64,000 nt of DNA from Taenia hydatigena (GCA_036345935.2 JADWOT020001226.1:1-64000); one strand, 5' to 3'. Counted from the first letter of the stretch, positions 23,013 through 38,253 are shown. A program made the numbers and translations. The notes: generated from the sequence alone by a model not told the origin.

Positions 23013-23446
23013 CATCTTCATTGTCTGAGCTTCTGGTATCACATCGACGATCCATGTCAACAAATGGATATTTTCGCCAGCAGGCATCAAGAAGGCAGCA
23101 AAAGTGACAGAGCCATCGTATTTGGTGCCCATGATTTCAAATGCCTTGACCATCCACTCATCGATGGTTCAATGTACCCGTGAGGCATAATCAAGACAGA
23201 AATTCAATAAAATAGACACACAGCGGGAGACGCGACCAAAGTCGCGGCAGACGTGTGCCTTTTTACAAGAGACATCGCCTAAGTGAGCGCGATACTGTGA
23301 GAAGAAGGCAGAGGTGTTGATGATCTCAGGTTGACTGTCGCGTTAAGCATGCTGCAGCGCAAAATTGACTGTGGCACCGACGTGGTGGTTCAACGACGGA
23401 GACACAGCCACTATTTTTGCCGCATCGCACGCCTCCTTAGTAGACG
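23013..23446 (-). pseudogene. Decayed coding exon, one frame kept across two stops
   Basis: Not recognised as a family. The minus strand has an acceptor-like 'ctctttcatttag' ending at 23447. After it one frame runs about 145 codons with only two stops: TAA at 23343-23345 and TGA at 23169-23171. Each is one C-to-T change from CAA or CGA. The product is protein-like throughout, with mixed charged and hydrophobic residues and several cysteines, and it ends in a stretch with 'DEWMVKAFEIMGTKYDG' resembling a degenerate EF-hand helix-loop (weak). A possible donor is 'atg|gtgaag' at 23012; the frame stays open to 22902. Upstream and downstream exons were not found. It could be a pseudogene or a remnant of a transposable-element protein. 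Confidence 0.35.
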
Positions 23447-26400
23447 CTAAATGAAAGAGCCAACTAAGTAAATGAAAATACTTTACAAGCAGGTACAGAA
23501 GAAAAGACCGAAAGTCTAATTTATTGGTAACGACCAATAAACAACAAAGTAATGAAACGCGAAAATATAGTATCATGAATGAGACTATATTTTAAGCACA
23601 AAACATTGCATAGATACTTTGCTGAGCATGACACAGGCTGGCCAAGCATTCTCACTTCACTTTCTCTCTGTTTGGAGGCCCAATGCAGAGTTTTAAATTG
23701 CATTTCATGTGGTAGGGACTGCAGTCGAATGGTCGTAAAGGCACCCCAGATCAGGCACTGATCTATTTACCAACAATTTTCAAATGGACCTAAAGGGACG
23801 GGTTCCATCTACACGCCGAGTACTCATCCTGGCTAAGAAGGGTCTGTTACTCCCAACAAGCAAAACGCAGTGTTCTCTGCCTTGCGATCTATAATACGCA
23901 CATCAAGTTTTCGAAACACCAACTTAATGCAGATAGTGATTGACACATTAATCATCATCACTATCCGAACTGCGAAAGATTAGGCGACGCTGCGATGGCA
24001 GTAGCCTTTTAATCAGAGAATTTGAGTTTGCATTTAATTCATCCAAGTAGAGCACTACGTGTTGCTTTCTAATAGAAAACTTTTATTACATCAGAACATT
24101 GGTCCATTTTGCGCCAATTAAGGGCAAAAAAGGATGAAGAAATTGGCCAGATACACACCTTTAACTAAAAATCGCACCTTTTTAGTCTTATTATTCTAAT
24201 GTTGCAGCCAAGTTAGAAGAACAACGAGAAATTCCATAACCACCATATATTTTAATTCCCCAATTCAAGTGCCACCAAGCAATTAAGTGGGTAGAAATCA
24301 AATCTTTATAGCAAGAGGAGGGATTGGATCGTAATCACGAATACAAGAGGCTTTACCTCGTTCTGCAATAGATTGAAAACACTTTTAATGGTGAAACTCC
24401 GAAAAAGCGAAATAATTTTATAAGCCGGCAAAAGAAATGTTGATACTTCATAGCAAGAGAAAGTACGAGAAAGGGACTTTGCGCCTTGCTAAGTAAGTAT
24501 GCGAATATGTTCTCATGGCATCCTTGTTTTTGGCAAAGGCATCCAAGGGCGCAAAGTTAATCTGAAACTAATGCTAAAGTGGCTGCTAGACGTGGGGATG
24601 GCCTTTAAAGCAAAGCGTGCCATTACTTATGATCTGCTGAACCTTCCCGCTGTGATGCTTCCTTCCATTGGGCTAATGAATTCTTTTGCAACTCCATCAC
24701 CATCAAAATGGGCGCTCACATAGTCTTAAATAGCATTTTATAAGCAGAAGTTCGTGACAATTTCATAGGTTAATCAAGCAGTAAAGGAAAGTAATGAGTT
24801 TTTTCGAGAACAAAAATGGGTGGAGTTAAGTAATGTGAAAACAGCATCTCATACGGCTTTGAATTTTTAGCTCATATTTTGCAGAGATCAAGGCGATTTA
24901 ATGATAACTTAGACACACAATGGGTGGCGTTACCTATTTCTGAATCACAATTTTTGTCATTTATTTGGGGTCCCGCCAGAAATGCACAAATTAAGCGTGC
25001 CCTTACAGTGTAGGCCTAAAGACAGCAGACTGAAATCATTTTTAATCATTTCAATTGCAAGATCATTTTAAATGCAATTATGAGCTTTGATTAAAATCGC
25101 GATCCGCTTTATTATCGAAGCGCAGGCTCGCAATATACTTACTGAGTAGCAGCAGTTTCTACAACAAGAATATACTGTCAAAAAGGCAATTCGCTTCCCT
25201 TGTATTTAAACTGATTGGCTTGATCCCTGATGTTGTCTAAACTGTTACACTTTGGGAATTATGAGTCGACTCAAGCAGCTCTTGCGCAACCATTTTATTG
25301 CGATTTTCACCAAGTTGTCATACCGTTTGTAGTGAAGTGCAACGTGAAGGACATGCGTATATAATTGAGGTGACGGAAAGGTCTTAGCTAACATAAAAAA
25401 ACCTTTTAAACTACTAATCATCATGAGACTTACTACCTTAACTATGTTCTCATAAACTCTCACCACCGATTTTTACTGTTTTAAGTCGTACTCATACCCT
25501 ACCATCACAAGCCCCTTCTTCCGATTCAATTATGACTTTTAGGAACGAGCCCTGTCTGCAGCTCAACTGTCTTTTGATTGCGTCGACTTACTTACTGGTG
25601 CTTCGAATTGTCGCTTCAGACAGATTATAACGATCAAGCAATCAGTACTAGGTGAGTCGAATCACAAACTACTGGAAACTAATAGCTCAGCGCTTCAAGA
25701 CGATGTAACTTAATAATGCCACAACAGTACGGTTACCTAATTGAGCTATGATGGAGGAATGCAACCACTTGTACTTAGCCCAATGAGCTTCTAAACACTA
25801 CCTTAGTTACTAAGAGTTCCGTTGATTAGAAAGAGCAACGATATATAATTTAATCGGCAGTAGTCTCAGATGTCAAATAGATATATTGTCTAAAATGGAG
25901 GTTCCAGATAAACAGCGTTCGAAAGCGCACGATAAAGGTAATCACAATCATTTTTGGTTATACGTATTCGCAAACCGTAGTTTCTCTCACCTGGCAAAGC
26001 ATCAGCTACACAAGCCAAGGGAAAAGCGTTTGCTTGTTGCAGCAACATCAACAACCTAGACGCGCAATAATGGCAGAACTCAGAGCTCCAACCCAAAGAC
26101 ATCAGGTAGGAGGCCATGACTTGTCAACACGTCGTGTGCTATGTTGAGCTGCGCTGTGCTGTGCTGCGGTTTCAAATATATCCGAGTCGGGATAAGGTGG
26201 AAAGCTTCCGGTCTTATAAACAACGGGTCTTACCAAGACGCAAAAGCAAAATCTACATTGGCGAGTTGAATGTCTTTCGGTCAACCAGACATTGATTGGT
26301 GACGGCCTAATAAGTTTTGCTTAGCATTTAAGGGAAGGACTGTTTAAACAGGAGTAAAGGATAGCAAAAAAGAATGAGCGGTTTAAAGCTAACAAGGTAC

Positions 26401-29400
26401 GGCCATTAGGTACTTCCAGGCACGCACAATGCTGATGGTCGAATCACGAGCACTCAGAACTTGAGTGAAACTCTTCTTGCAGGCTACGTCTCAACGAGAC
26501 ACAAACTATGTGCATCACTTGCAGATTTTTCTGTGGAAAAGTCAGGTATCTTAGTCCTAAAACATGACCAACAGGTGAAGCAAGCCTTCCAAACTTGTTG
26601 CACACCGCCTAACCTGCTAAAAGGAGTAGGCTAGCAGGCATGACCGCACCGAAAATGATAGCCCGCAAGGCGAACCATCCCCCATCATACTAATCAACCT
26701 CGGGCTAAGAGCTAGACTTCGTAACTCCTGCGATGTCTAGACGTTCCTGATAATAGCATTTGAGGCATTTAGTTGAAATCATTTTTACCAAAACTTTATG
26801 GTAATGCAATGCGAACTCTAAAGTATTCGATGTATTCAAATTAAAAAATTAAAATTCACGGAACGATTCGTTTTTCATGATCCTCGTGCCGTGTATTATA
26901 AGAGTATTAAAATGGCAAATGTTTGCTTTATTATAGGCCATCCTCACCAGAATCTTAAGGTAAAACATGCGTAAATAAAATTTAGAGAAGCATGCCCACC
27001 ACTTGATCAGGATGTTTATGCAGCCACAATCGCTGTTGAGGTGTGTCATCATGCTTGAGCGGCTTGAAAATTTTGGGCTAGGTTTAAGAAGGGCCCTTCT
27101 TCTTATCACTTCAGAGGGATATTTTGCCATTTAAACGAACACGCAGTTTTGCAGTGCTCCTATTTACATTCTTTGCAAATACTGGCGATGGCCTTTTAAT
27201 TGTATCCGCCTTGCATTGGGTTCATCGGATGCACAAATGCAGACCTCAGCTGCGGTCAGTTTGTTCAAAAATGGCAACCTCGTTACCATGTTACCGGCCG
27301 CTGATGGAGTCAGGACCCCACATTCAAATCTCTGTCTCGACTTTTAAAGATTGTCTCTTTGAACTCACTAATTGGTAAACGTTGACCATAATGCATTTGT
27401 TTTTAAAAGACTACCCGACATGCTTAAATTGATGTTGTCTCTGCACTACCACAACTAGGATAAAGTAATGAGCAACGGGGAAGAGGAACAGTTCGTTTCG
27501 GTTCTACACATAGTGTTTTCTTTACGAAATGCAAAAAAGACATTTTTTAAATGTGTTGTGGCATAACTAAGAAGCTTCAAGCTTAACGAAAGCGATTTGT
27601 GCTTGTAGGCATAAGGTAACGAATTTTAAATTTAGTTTCACACGAACAAACAAATGCAAAATGCGTTTCCAGAATGCCTTCCATCTGCATTAAGATTCGA
27701 TGTATAAAGTTATTTTGCATAGAACCAAGCAGAGTTATAACGCATTTATGCGGAAGACCATACAGTGCTCATCGTTCACGTTCAAATCATAAACTGGCTC
27801 AGTTCAGCATCAGGAGGCCCTTGGCTGAATGAGAGTATTTGCGGCAACTTTTAGCTATACAAAAGGTACCACTTGAACTAATCACAATACTCGTAACAGC
27901 AAAAAAATTGAACTGGTAAGGTGTTAAAACAGGAGCGCATCCTCACAGTTGCACAGTAACAAAACGAACGTGGTACGGAAGGTTAACTTTGAAGCTAACT
28001 ACCCCGCTACCATGTAAGATGAAATGTGGGCATCTCTAAAAGTAAGCACGCGTCAAAATGTAATTTCGGACTATTCGCATGCAGGTTTTCTTCATAAAGT
28101 CTGTGACATCACGCGAAAGCAATCGGTGCATAAAAGCGTTATGCTAAAATTAAAAAATGCATTAGTGAATAAACGCTAATGCGAGTGGAGATGTCAAAAC
28201 TGCGGTAGAATACTATAAGGTGTCTCTTATTATCGGCTCTGAGGTCATAATATCTCTAGAAGTTGTTATGCAGGGCAGGAGTGATTACTTGTCTTATTAT
28301 TATTAATTCCATTGCTGGCATTCTTATCTTAAGTTATTAATGCTTAAAAATAATTTAAAAGTGTGAGGGAAACAATGAAATGAAGACCGAGTTGTATTTA
28401 AAGATTTGAAAAGCAAAAATAATCTCAGTCGTTATTATCTTTAAATCTTAATCCAGTCCATATGTGGTCATGTGTCACTTGTTATTCACTTTGAGAAGGA
28501 CAAAGCAAATTGCATTCGTTCATAGGTACAGATAGGAACCGTCCTGCTACTTTGCGTGCCGTGTAGATCACTGCCATTCACTTTCACGACCTCCCTAATA
28601 CAGGGCTGCGACACACTGCAGTACATTTCCCATTTCAGGATTATAATTGTTATTTCACTCATAATGGATGAGATACAAACAATTCTATTCATCTCTACCT
28701 GTCATTGCTTTGAAAGCCACAAATTAATCACAGCCTAAAGATGTTAGTTAATTATTTATCTGGCTAGCTAGCTGGAAAAAAAGCTACATTCCATGGCATC
28801 CAACCCTCGGTGTTCTCTTGCCTAGAAGTCAACGATGAGGACCTCAACGTCTGGATGTAAAATAGCGTAGCATTGCAGAGGATAATGAAAGGAAGTGTAG
28901 AGTGGCATAGTCTACCTCATTTTGGTGTAAGGTAGAGTAGTGTGAAAATATTAAAAATAAGGAGGAAGAATGTGGCCTCATCACCTATTCAGAGCACCAT
29001 TGACATTAACCATAAGTCCGATTTCTCAGCAAGCAATAAACGGATCAAATGCCATGCTTTTGTATCCTTCCGTGTGTCGTCATTTCACTAGTGCTCACCA
29101 CCACTGTAGGAACAAGGGCAGCGATAGGAACGCCATCCTTGCCAACACTGACTTTTGACGCTCTGCTCTCTCAACTTGACATCATCTGTCTACTAGCATA
29201 GCCGATCATTTACCCACCCACGCAATGGATTGCCCGTTCTCCTGCTAATTAATGCCGCTTTCCTTGCTCCCTACGAATTTCGTGAATAGCAACATGCCGA
29301 CCAGAAACATATAGATGATGATTTGACTGCAGCAAAGGCACTCAATGATGCGACTTAGAGAAAGAAAGAGAGAAAGACAGCACACCAAATGCAAGCTGAC

Positions 29401-32400
29401 AGGTTCCCATCTCCAGTTCATGCAACCACGCATCTGCAGCACACAGCCCAGCACTGGTATGCCGGTGGCCCAAAATTTCCCCAAACTCCCCTACACTGCC
29501 TTATTGCCGTCACCAGTGGCCGATAGCGTGTTCACACAAAATCCGCTACAACTCCTCATAGGCATCAAGGTCTTAGAAGACATGGTTCTGGAATTTATGG
29601 CATAGACTATTAGATGACGGTGACAGTCTTGCTCTCTTCGTACTCAGTGCGCGTAACGGATTTGCGTAAAAGGGTCTACAGGAAGACCTTGAGCACACCT
29701 TGGATATCCCCAAAAATTAGTCCATCTATTATGAACGCGCATCAGTAACATGAAAAAAGGGCAGACTTCACTTGAAGTTTGCTTTTGGCATGAAATTATA
29801 GACAGACGATTACGCGAGATGGATAGTAAATCTGACAGATTACTTTCGCTAATTGTAAAAGCCACATTAGCTGGAGCTTGAATAATCTGAGCTCATACCC
29901 AAAAAGGCAATAAATCCGAAATGACATCGACCTCGATCGGCTACTCTATTTATTTTTAGGCACTTCTGATAGATCACACGTTCTCGATAATGTCATCGCT
30001 TTCTTCACGGTACAAATTGCTTGGCCAACGTCAATTTTGGAGGTGGTGAGAAATGCAAAATCGTTAGACGCCATTATTTTTGTAAAGTCTTATTTAATTA
30101 AAATTGGACTTTAAACTGCCACTTGCTTTAGTTTGCACTTTTAAGATAAGCATTTAGATGCCACTGGGAGAGTACGCTGACGGGAATAATACATTCGACT
30201 TAGCTATTCCTGCAGAATTTAACAAGCTCGTGCTGGTCAAATCTAGGCATAGGGGATGATCAGCATGTAGTAAATATCAGTATGCAGATAGGCATCGCAT
30301 TGCCGCGACAAATGTGCTTGGCGGTCACTGCGAGGCAGTTAAAAGGCCGCATTACTATTAGTGCGCATACTCTTATTTCTCTTTGCTTCAGCTGCTTTAA
30401 TCAGAAGGGTGTACCGAAAATTAGACTTTTATGGGCTGGACAGCCATGAGCACATTATTCTAATTCGCCTTCAATTTTCTGTTCAGTAATTGATTGCTTA
30501 TTTTTTACCAAAGATTAGACTGCATTCTTATTGACTCTGGAGAAATACTAAGGCTAAAACTCACGTCAATGGAATTTTTTGTTTGGTCATGAAATAAGTC
30601 TCCCTAAAACTAACATTACGGTATTGGACATTAGAAATCCACCACTTTTGGTGCCACGACTCGATGCTATCTAAACATATATGCGATCCAAACCACACGC
30701 GCGAGAAATTGGCAAGAATGCAACAATTTTTACCATTGTAACTGGTTTTGTTGCTTGCTGATGGGATTCATGTTGTACCTTTAATTCGATAACTCAACAT
30801 CTAAAGTTTATAGTAAAGCCTGGTTATTTCCAATCATCAAATCGCCACAAAGCACAATGACAATCTACGTATGACCTCCATTATTTGATTCTTTGGGAAT
30901 AGGGTGGGATCATGGGGAACTGGTGAGGCTGATTCGCTTTGCCATGAAGTCCGTCGTTGCATCACTGTGAAACAGAATACCAAAGTTTCTGTATTCCCTT
31001 CACTCCACAGGGTTGCGATGTTTAAAAAATAAATCCCTTTTACCAAATGACGTCTGCTATCCACTATAATATTTGAAGACGAGGCCTAGCTTAGCAGTGT
31101 GTCTCATGAGTTGATGCACTTTCTCAGTACGTACTAACTGTGTGCAGGTACCACATCAATGCGACAACAATGGATGATGCATTAATGCTATAAATGACAT
31201 AAAAGTCTAATCCTACACTTGTGGACATAGTGTGGCGTTGCTAGTAGTAAATTGGTACTAACAAACAGTGCGCTGATATATACCATCTTCGTATTGCTGC
31301 TCCTGGAATTCCATACCAAATTGCCGGGTGACAAATTATTTCCAAATTTGTTAGGCATCATTTCTGCCCAGTTGTCAACATTCTCACCATCAAATTTAAC
31401 CCTCTCATCAGTCTTTACACCCGCTCTGTCAGCATCACTGGCAAGTAATTTATATCCCGCTACTTACGTTCTGCTAGCACCGTGTGTTGAAATTGGTTGG
31501 ATTGTCGTAGAGGTAGAATGTCTGCTTGTCCATACCATAGTCCAAGGGTCACAGCATCGCAAATGCAGGAAGAAGATTAGAATCTGTGCCAAGCAGTTGC
31601 GGTGAGACTTAAGAACTGCTGGTATCAAGCATTAACCAATGGCAAATTGCTGAACAAAAAGTAGGCTTTTCAGTAATGCTAAATGAATCTTAAAAGCCTG
31701 CCAGAATCAGTAATGTGTTCCTCAACTAAATGAAATTAGAACACAAAACTAATCAAAATTAGTCCAAAAATGATCGTTTTAATAGGAGAACATAAAGTCT
31801 TCATGCTCCTGGCTAAACCCAACTACACTACCTTATGCAAAGGTGATAAAATGTCATATCTGCAATTTTACCTGCCAGATATATACCTTGGAGGTTTTTT
31901 GTCTACTCCATAACACGGACTAAGAAATCACTTCATTTTACAAGAAGAAAATCTGTTACGAGTCCTTGTGCGTGGGTAAAAACGCATGGGTTCGCGTGAA
32001 TTAGAAATATGAATGCTTTCGGAAGTGGGACGCAGAAGCGTAACATGCCTGCTGCAATTGTTTACTCGGTTTTTCTAATGTTTCGCATTACGACGAAAAG
32101 CAAGGAACCACGGGTTTTTTGCAAAGAAATGCATGCCTAGGTACCTTCTTTTCTTCTTCTCGGCGCGAGTTCGATAGTATTGAATGCTGTGACCGAGAAT
32201 GTGGTCAAAGCCGCCATTTTATGGATGGCCCTAATTCTAGTCAGTGCTATACTGAGAGTGGCGCGGCACCAAATTACAGTCTTATCCCAAACATCATCAT
32301 TATTAGTGTCCTTTTCAATTGCGCATGTATTCCTTAACTCTGGACACTGAACTCTATTCCGACAAATCCTACCAAATGGTTTTCCTTTGACAATCATCTG

Positions 32401-35400
32401 CGTGCGAATTCACCACATAAAGTTTTCCTAGTCAAAAATGTAACGTGATGGAAGGCAACCTGGAAAATAAGTTAAGCTATTTTTTTAAGGTAGAATCAAT
32501 CATTTGCAGACACCGAAAGAGGAACCGTCGTACAAAATATTGACAAGCCTACCTATAGCGTAGGGTAAAATTGGGCCAAATCATTTGCCCAGTCAGGCGC
32601 TACTGTCTCCTTTCAGCCACTCCCATCTAGTTTTTGAACTAGAGATAAAGTAGTACTGCCAAAGGGCAGTTCAAATATGTAACCAACGTAGATTTCTGCT
32701 TAATCACAAGATTTACAGCAGACTATGCTAGTTAAATATGCGTATCGGTGCTTTATTTGAGAATCACGTACTGTGTTGCAGGAAGATGTGTCGATATTGC
32801 ACATAGTACCCCGCATTTTAGTGCCTTATCAAACGAAATCCCGCACTTGTGCCTACCTTAAGTTAAAGATCGTAGACTAGGCGAATCGTTTTGTTGGCTT
32901 CGGATTATGGGTTCGCCGACTGTGCAAATCCTTATTTAGTAAAACATGCGCCACGTGTTTGTAACCCATCAAGAATACCAAAATTTTCTGCAATGGGCCA
33001 ATTTAGAATTTTATCAGTAAGAGTTCTTTGTTGTCACAGAAGTATAAATTTCATGTGTAATTAGTGATAACCATTTAGCGTTTTAGAGTGCACTTCATTC
33101 TCGGATGAGATATCACCTGTTTCGTCACTGAATGCTTATCGTTAAGATTTTGTAAACAAGTAAATGAACTTTGCAAGGGTATTCGCGTACAAATAGCAAC
33201 CGTGGTCCAAATTTCTGCGGAATAGGGAAAGAGCATTAATCAAGTAGGAAAATGCATATAACCTCTAAAGGAGTGTAACAATGTGACTTCAGAAAAATGC
33301 AGAAAACAAATACCGAAAGCAGGATACAAATGTCTATCTTATGTATCACACGTCCGCGTGAGGCAATGTTACAAGACTCAAATTTAATCCGGCAAAATAA
33401 GTAAAATGCTTCACTAAGAAATAAAAAGGAAAGTTTCTTTGTTTGGGACTAAAGTGTCGTGTAACTTACTGATAACTTTTGCGTCCGGTGGGCATCGCTA
33501 ATGCAGGCGACTAGCCTTCAAAGTAATAATATATGACACGATCAATATAGTAACGGCGGCGAGAGCAGAAAATCAGTGCAAGAGATGACTGGAGATAGTA
33601 TATGGTAGTAGCAGACCATGGCTGATGGTATTCTCCGCCGCGTGCGTGAAGCAGTTCCTCCGTAAATCAGCAAAGTACGCACTCTACGTAAAGTAGGCAG
33701 ATCAGGTCCGACCGGTGCTTAAGGGGCCTACTATGATAGCTGCGGCATATGGCTGCACTTTGTTGTCTATTTAGTAACATAATTGGCAATAATTGAACTT
33801 TAAATCTTAAGTATTAAGTCGACTTCTTGCGGCGGTTCTCGTGTCATGAGGCAAACTGAGGTGACTCACAGCGATGCACAAGGAAGACGTAAGGAGTCCA
33901 GCACATAAAAAGGGACCCCAACACCCAACACTACCCGAACATGACCGCAGCTTAGGATGTTTCCCTTCCCCTTTCACTGCGCTACCGTTTTGTAATCAAG
34001 TTCATTACTGTCTGACCCACAGCCTTCCAACATCTCTCCTCTGCCCTTCTAACCCACAAGTTAATTCAGTGTCATTGGATTAACCAAACAATCAACTGGC
34101 GCAAAGAACAGACGACCGACAAAGACTTCTTTTATTGCAATGCTTTCCGCACCCGCATTTTCCAATCCTCCATCGCACCATGCAGGCAAGCTTGCACTTC
34201 AACAACAATTTTAACCAGTGCACACAAGTGTATAGCACGCACAAGTTCACAACTGCGATTGGTATAAAATTGTTGCCATTTGTGGTGTTGTTTCACAGTA
34301 GAGGTGAAAAATTGACTCTTTTCAAAGTCTCTTTCAAGCTCTAAATGACCAAATAGATTTCTGCTGCCCCTTTCTCTTGATTTTGTATGCTGAATCTAAC
34401 AAATAACGATTGCAGTTTACATAAGAAAGCTTTGAGATACAAAAAGTAAAATCGTGTGATTCGCAGGCCAACATACTGCTCCAAGCCCGTCAACATGCCT
34501 CTTCATTCACTTCACTTTCCTTGGTCTAACCACAAGATTAGACATCCCTCTTCATCTTTGCATTTGCAAATTCTCTACACCTAGCATCTAGGAAAGATCA
34601 GCCCTAGCCATCTTTCATTGGTCCCGTCTCTGCGCATCATTGTTAGCCGGTAAGATGAACCCATCATTCAAATATATTATTATCCACCAATATGCTCATC
34701 CTCTGTGCACTTTTCTCGTATACTCCTAATCCTAGGGATGACCTCGCGTCACTGCAGTTTAATCAACAAGGCAGAAGCGTGCAAAGGAGTTGGTAACTCT
34801 CTGCTCTCCTTTACCACAACCGCAGTCAATCGTCTTTCGGTCTCTAGTAGTTTCATTTCATTTCTTTAACACTGAATGGTATTCTGCAATGAGTTTATTC
34901 AAAAGCCTGATAACGAATGAGAAATACGCTTAATTTCTGCCAAATTCCTTTTTTCAATACTTGTTTTAACTTAGTTACATGGCAAGGATTTCAATTTATC
35001 TTTATTTGACCGTCCTCAGGGGTTTTATTTAGACGTGGAACACGAGAGTGGGGAATGGAGGACGGGATAATTAATATCAAGAGATAGTTATTTTCAAGCT
35101 GGATTCGGGTAACTCTTGTAGAATTTTAAAATCGCACAGGAGATGATTGCACATTTTATTCCATTTCCTGTCTAGTTACTGGCAGCAATATTTGTTTTCA
35201 ATAGGAATCAGATAATATGCAAACGCATAGGGCTGCAGATGAACACTTTGGAAGGAATCTGGAAGCAAATGGACTAGTATATTGGCCTAAGGACTAGGTG
35301 ACGCTCACAGTTCTGAGTCCAAACTCCCCCACTTTCACGCTTGAATGTCCAGATGTAGCACGGCCTACTGCCCTTTACCAGCAGATGGCAAATCCCTTTA

Positions 35401-36852
35401 CGATGACGAATATTTAAGTGATATCCTCTTAAATATCAACTGGCTGCGAGATGCTGCCAGAGGTATAAACCCTTTGGAAGCACTTAAATCTAACTTTCGG
35501 TTGACATAGGCTTTTGTGTGTCTACATTTCTGTCTCATTTAGCCACTTTGCCTACTATTACGCAGGAACACACTTGATTCGTCTGTGGATCAACAATGGC
35601 ACAAATTACATGCTATTGTTGGCATGCCAACGGAAGGAAAGTGGATTTTGTTCAAAAGGCTTCAGGTAGACGATTTCTGGGTCCTTAAGAACCATGTAGC
35701 CAGTATTTTGCTGCTAATATCGATATCAGCATAAAACTAGCAAATATTTCACCACTTGACTTGATTATTACCTAGTATTTGCTTTAATTCAATTGATTTT
35801 ATACAGCTGTAACCAGCCAGTGTCCATAAAAAATATTGCTAATTTTCTAAAATTTAGCAGCTGGTTCAGAATGAACTACAAGCCCGCCTGATAAGACCTG
35901 GACTCAAATAGGCTGAAATCTACCCAGTTGAAGTAATTTAAAACAATCAAAACCAGCACATCAGTCAAGATAAAGTTCCTTACGCAACGGTGACTGCAAC
36001 CAAGTATTCTTTGGATTTACATTCATTCTTCATTCCTTCCAAATGGATCCCGATTTCTCGCGTTCACTACGGTATATGGATGCATGTAAAGTGGCCTGTA
36101 TTTGCAAGTAAAAAGAAGGTTTGTAGGGGCTGAATGAGGTTCAAAAGTTACAAAATCGAGTGCCACTTATAATAGGATTTATTGCGGCATTAGACCTAAA
36201 AGAAACCGCCAAAGAGCCGCTTCCAATATTAGACACTTCACTCTTGTTTACAAGACACTTTACACAATCGCCCACCCATCAGTAAATGCTCTGATTCGCA
36301 CTAGAACCGCCCATTTTGGTGCTCTTTTGGTAATGCTGAGGTGTGCAATTTCGCTACTAGCTGCGCTGTACAGAAAACTGTTCTCAATCCAGAGGAATGT
36401 TCATTCGATGCGAAGAGTGCCTGCTTCGTGTGCTTTGCGATGATGTATGGGTGCACCTGACGCGGATGACGCACATACAGAAGGCCAGTGCCTGAGTAAT
36501 GGCAGGTCGACAACGCCTGAAAATCGTCAGCCCTGGCCTAGGAAGGACGTCCCGTTGACTGGCAGGCAGGACGCACGTGTGGTCGTCTTAGCCTGCCTCC
36601 CAACAGTCTTGGCAAATAAATGAACCAATAACAGTGGTAAGAAAAGCCAGAGATGGCCTCAGTATGTCCCTTCCATTAATACAAAGTAAGAATTTCGCGT
36701 ATTTTGATGACTGTTTTAAATCTCCAGGCCAGCTGCTGAATCATCCACACCCCTACTCTCCACTTGCCATTGATGCACCGGCTGGGTGTTGGACATCGAC
36801 TGCAGCTTTTAGTGATGCTCCTTTCCGTGAAAGGCAAAGAGAAGAACGCAAA
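23447..36852. other. Long stretch without a supported gene
   Basis: No RNA gene or repeat copy recognised. Low-confidence open frames with fairly protein-like products: 24499-24723 (+, 74 codons), 26117-25890 (-, 75), 29345-29605 (+, 86; starts in a GA-rich simple stretch), 36513-36301 (-, 70) and the opposing +36340-36465, and 36634-36942 (+, 102). None has supporting splice sites or recognisable motifs. 31252-31605 (+) is hydrophobic, and its antisense is open and polar, so the strand cannot be decided. 34.4-36.2 kb shows nothing. Confidence 0.45.
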
Positions 36853-36956
36853 GCAGAGAGCAGCGACGAACCACACAACCAGTGGCAACGCCAATGCAGG
36901 AGAGGAAGAGCTTCAAAGGGACGATCGAGAGCTCCCCACTGACAAAAACTATGCAC
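36853..36956 (+). repeat. 104-bp direct repeat, copy 1
   Basis: Matches 38254-38357 with 8 substitutions and no gaps by direct comparison (96 of 104 identical), far closer than any other repeat pair here. It starts at 'gcagagagcagcgacgaacc' and ends at 'aaaactatgcac'; sequence outside is unrelated. Several frames on both strands are open through it, so its nature (exon or interspersed repeat) cannot be read from the open frames. Confidence 0.9.
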
Positions 36957-38253
36957 TATGAACTACCGCGATTTGCGTCTACATAACTCAATGCTAAATT
37001 CGACTGGTTTATGTGTCAGCATTGCAGCATGATACTCCATGGTTGCCAAATGGGACAATTATTTTATAAATGTGAACATCTATCCAGGGAAGTTTTAACT
37101 GAATGAATTTCAATAATCACTGCTGAAGTGGGATGAAAGCCAGCCGTGGGTCCATTAACATCTTCTCATTGGGAGACATAGCCGAGTTTTGTCGACGTCA
37201 TTGGCAGAATTAGGGTATGAATAAGCAACGATGTAGAACGGTCGTTGACATCGATTTGATCCTGCTCATGACGGTATCGCTAAAGCTACTGATGGTATAC
37301 ACATTTTTTGTGCCTATATTTAATTCACTCGAAGGACTCTTATCCAAAAGTCCTCAAATCTAATGCGATTTGATCAAAACCAATTCAGTGTAGTGAAGCC
37401 AACGTAAGGTAAACCAATGGATAACACACGGCTAAATGTTGACTGTTGCATTACAAAGCACTGAATGAAACTAGCGTTACATTTGCAAATGGAGAGTAAA
37501 GAGGCTGCTGTTAAATCAAACAGAAGCTGCTTGCTAGCTGAGACTCCTGCCAGTACGGTGTGTGCGGCCTATGTGATATTCATCCCATCTGATCCACGTC
37601 AACCCAATGCCAAGTTGTCATGACAATTTAACCTGATCCGGTATTTTTCGCATTGGAATTCTTGGGATCAAATCAAAAAGATTGTCAATGCTCTATTCGA
37701 CTAAAATTTGGCACAGCACAACTAGTTGTGCATTACACCGCCCAGTAAAGCGGCGCAATTCAATAGCTCATTTAGAGGCACTGAACAAGGAAGTCTCAAT
37801 CCATTCAAGCAGAAGGTCGCCTTTCGGCATTCTACATAAGAATAGAGTTGTACCAATTGAAGCAATGCTCATTTTGTGAGATCTACCTCTATAATATATT
37901 TGTATACATCCTATCAAATCCACGCCAATTGAATGCGATTTAAACGGGTCCAGGCAAATGATTTGTATCAAATTATGCGTAATCTACGGATACGGCATAC
38001 AAACTCGTTTTGGACTTCCCAATATCAACTGCATTGTCCCAAATGAGCCTCATACTTGGAGGTTGTAAGTAAAATGCTTAAATGGAGTCAAGCTAATGGA
38101 AACACCTCTCCCTCGTTCATGGTGATTAAAACACAATTCGTTTAGAGCTTCTAACACAACTGTTATTCAGCAATTCCTAACAGGAGAGTTCCCATAAGCG
38201 GTGTCTCTGTTGGAAAGGATTGAAGTGTGTTCCTCCCATGCTTGAGTCCTCAC
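36957..38253. other. Spacer between the 104-bp repeats
   Basis: No gene or repeat recognised; short open frames at 37682-37879 (+) and 37971-37768 (-) overlap and have no support. Confidence 0.5.

Noticed and set aside
31252..31605. 117-codon open frame
   Set aside because: Hydrophobic product without motif; its antisense is also open and more polar, so neither strand is favoured.
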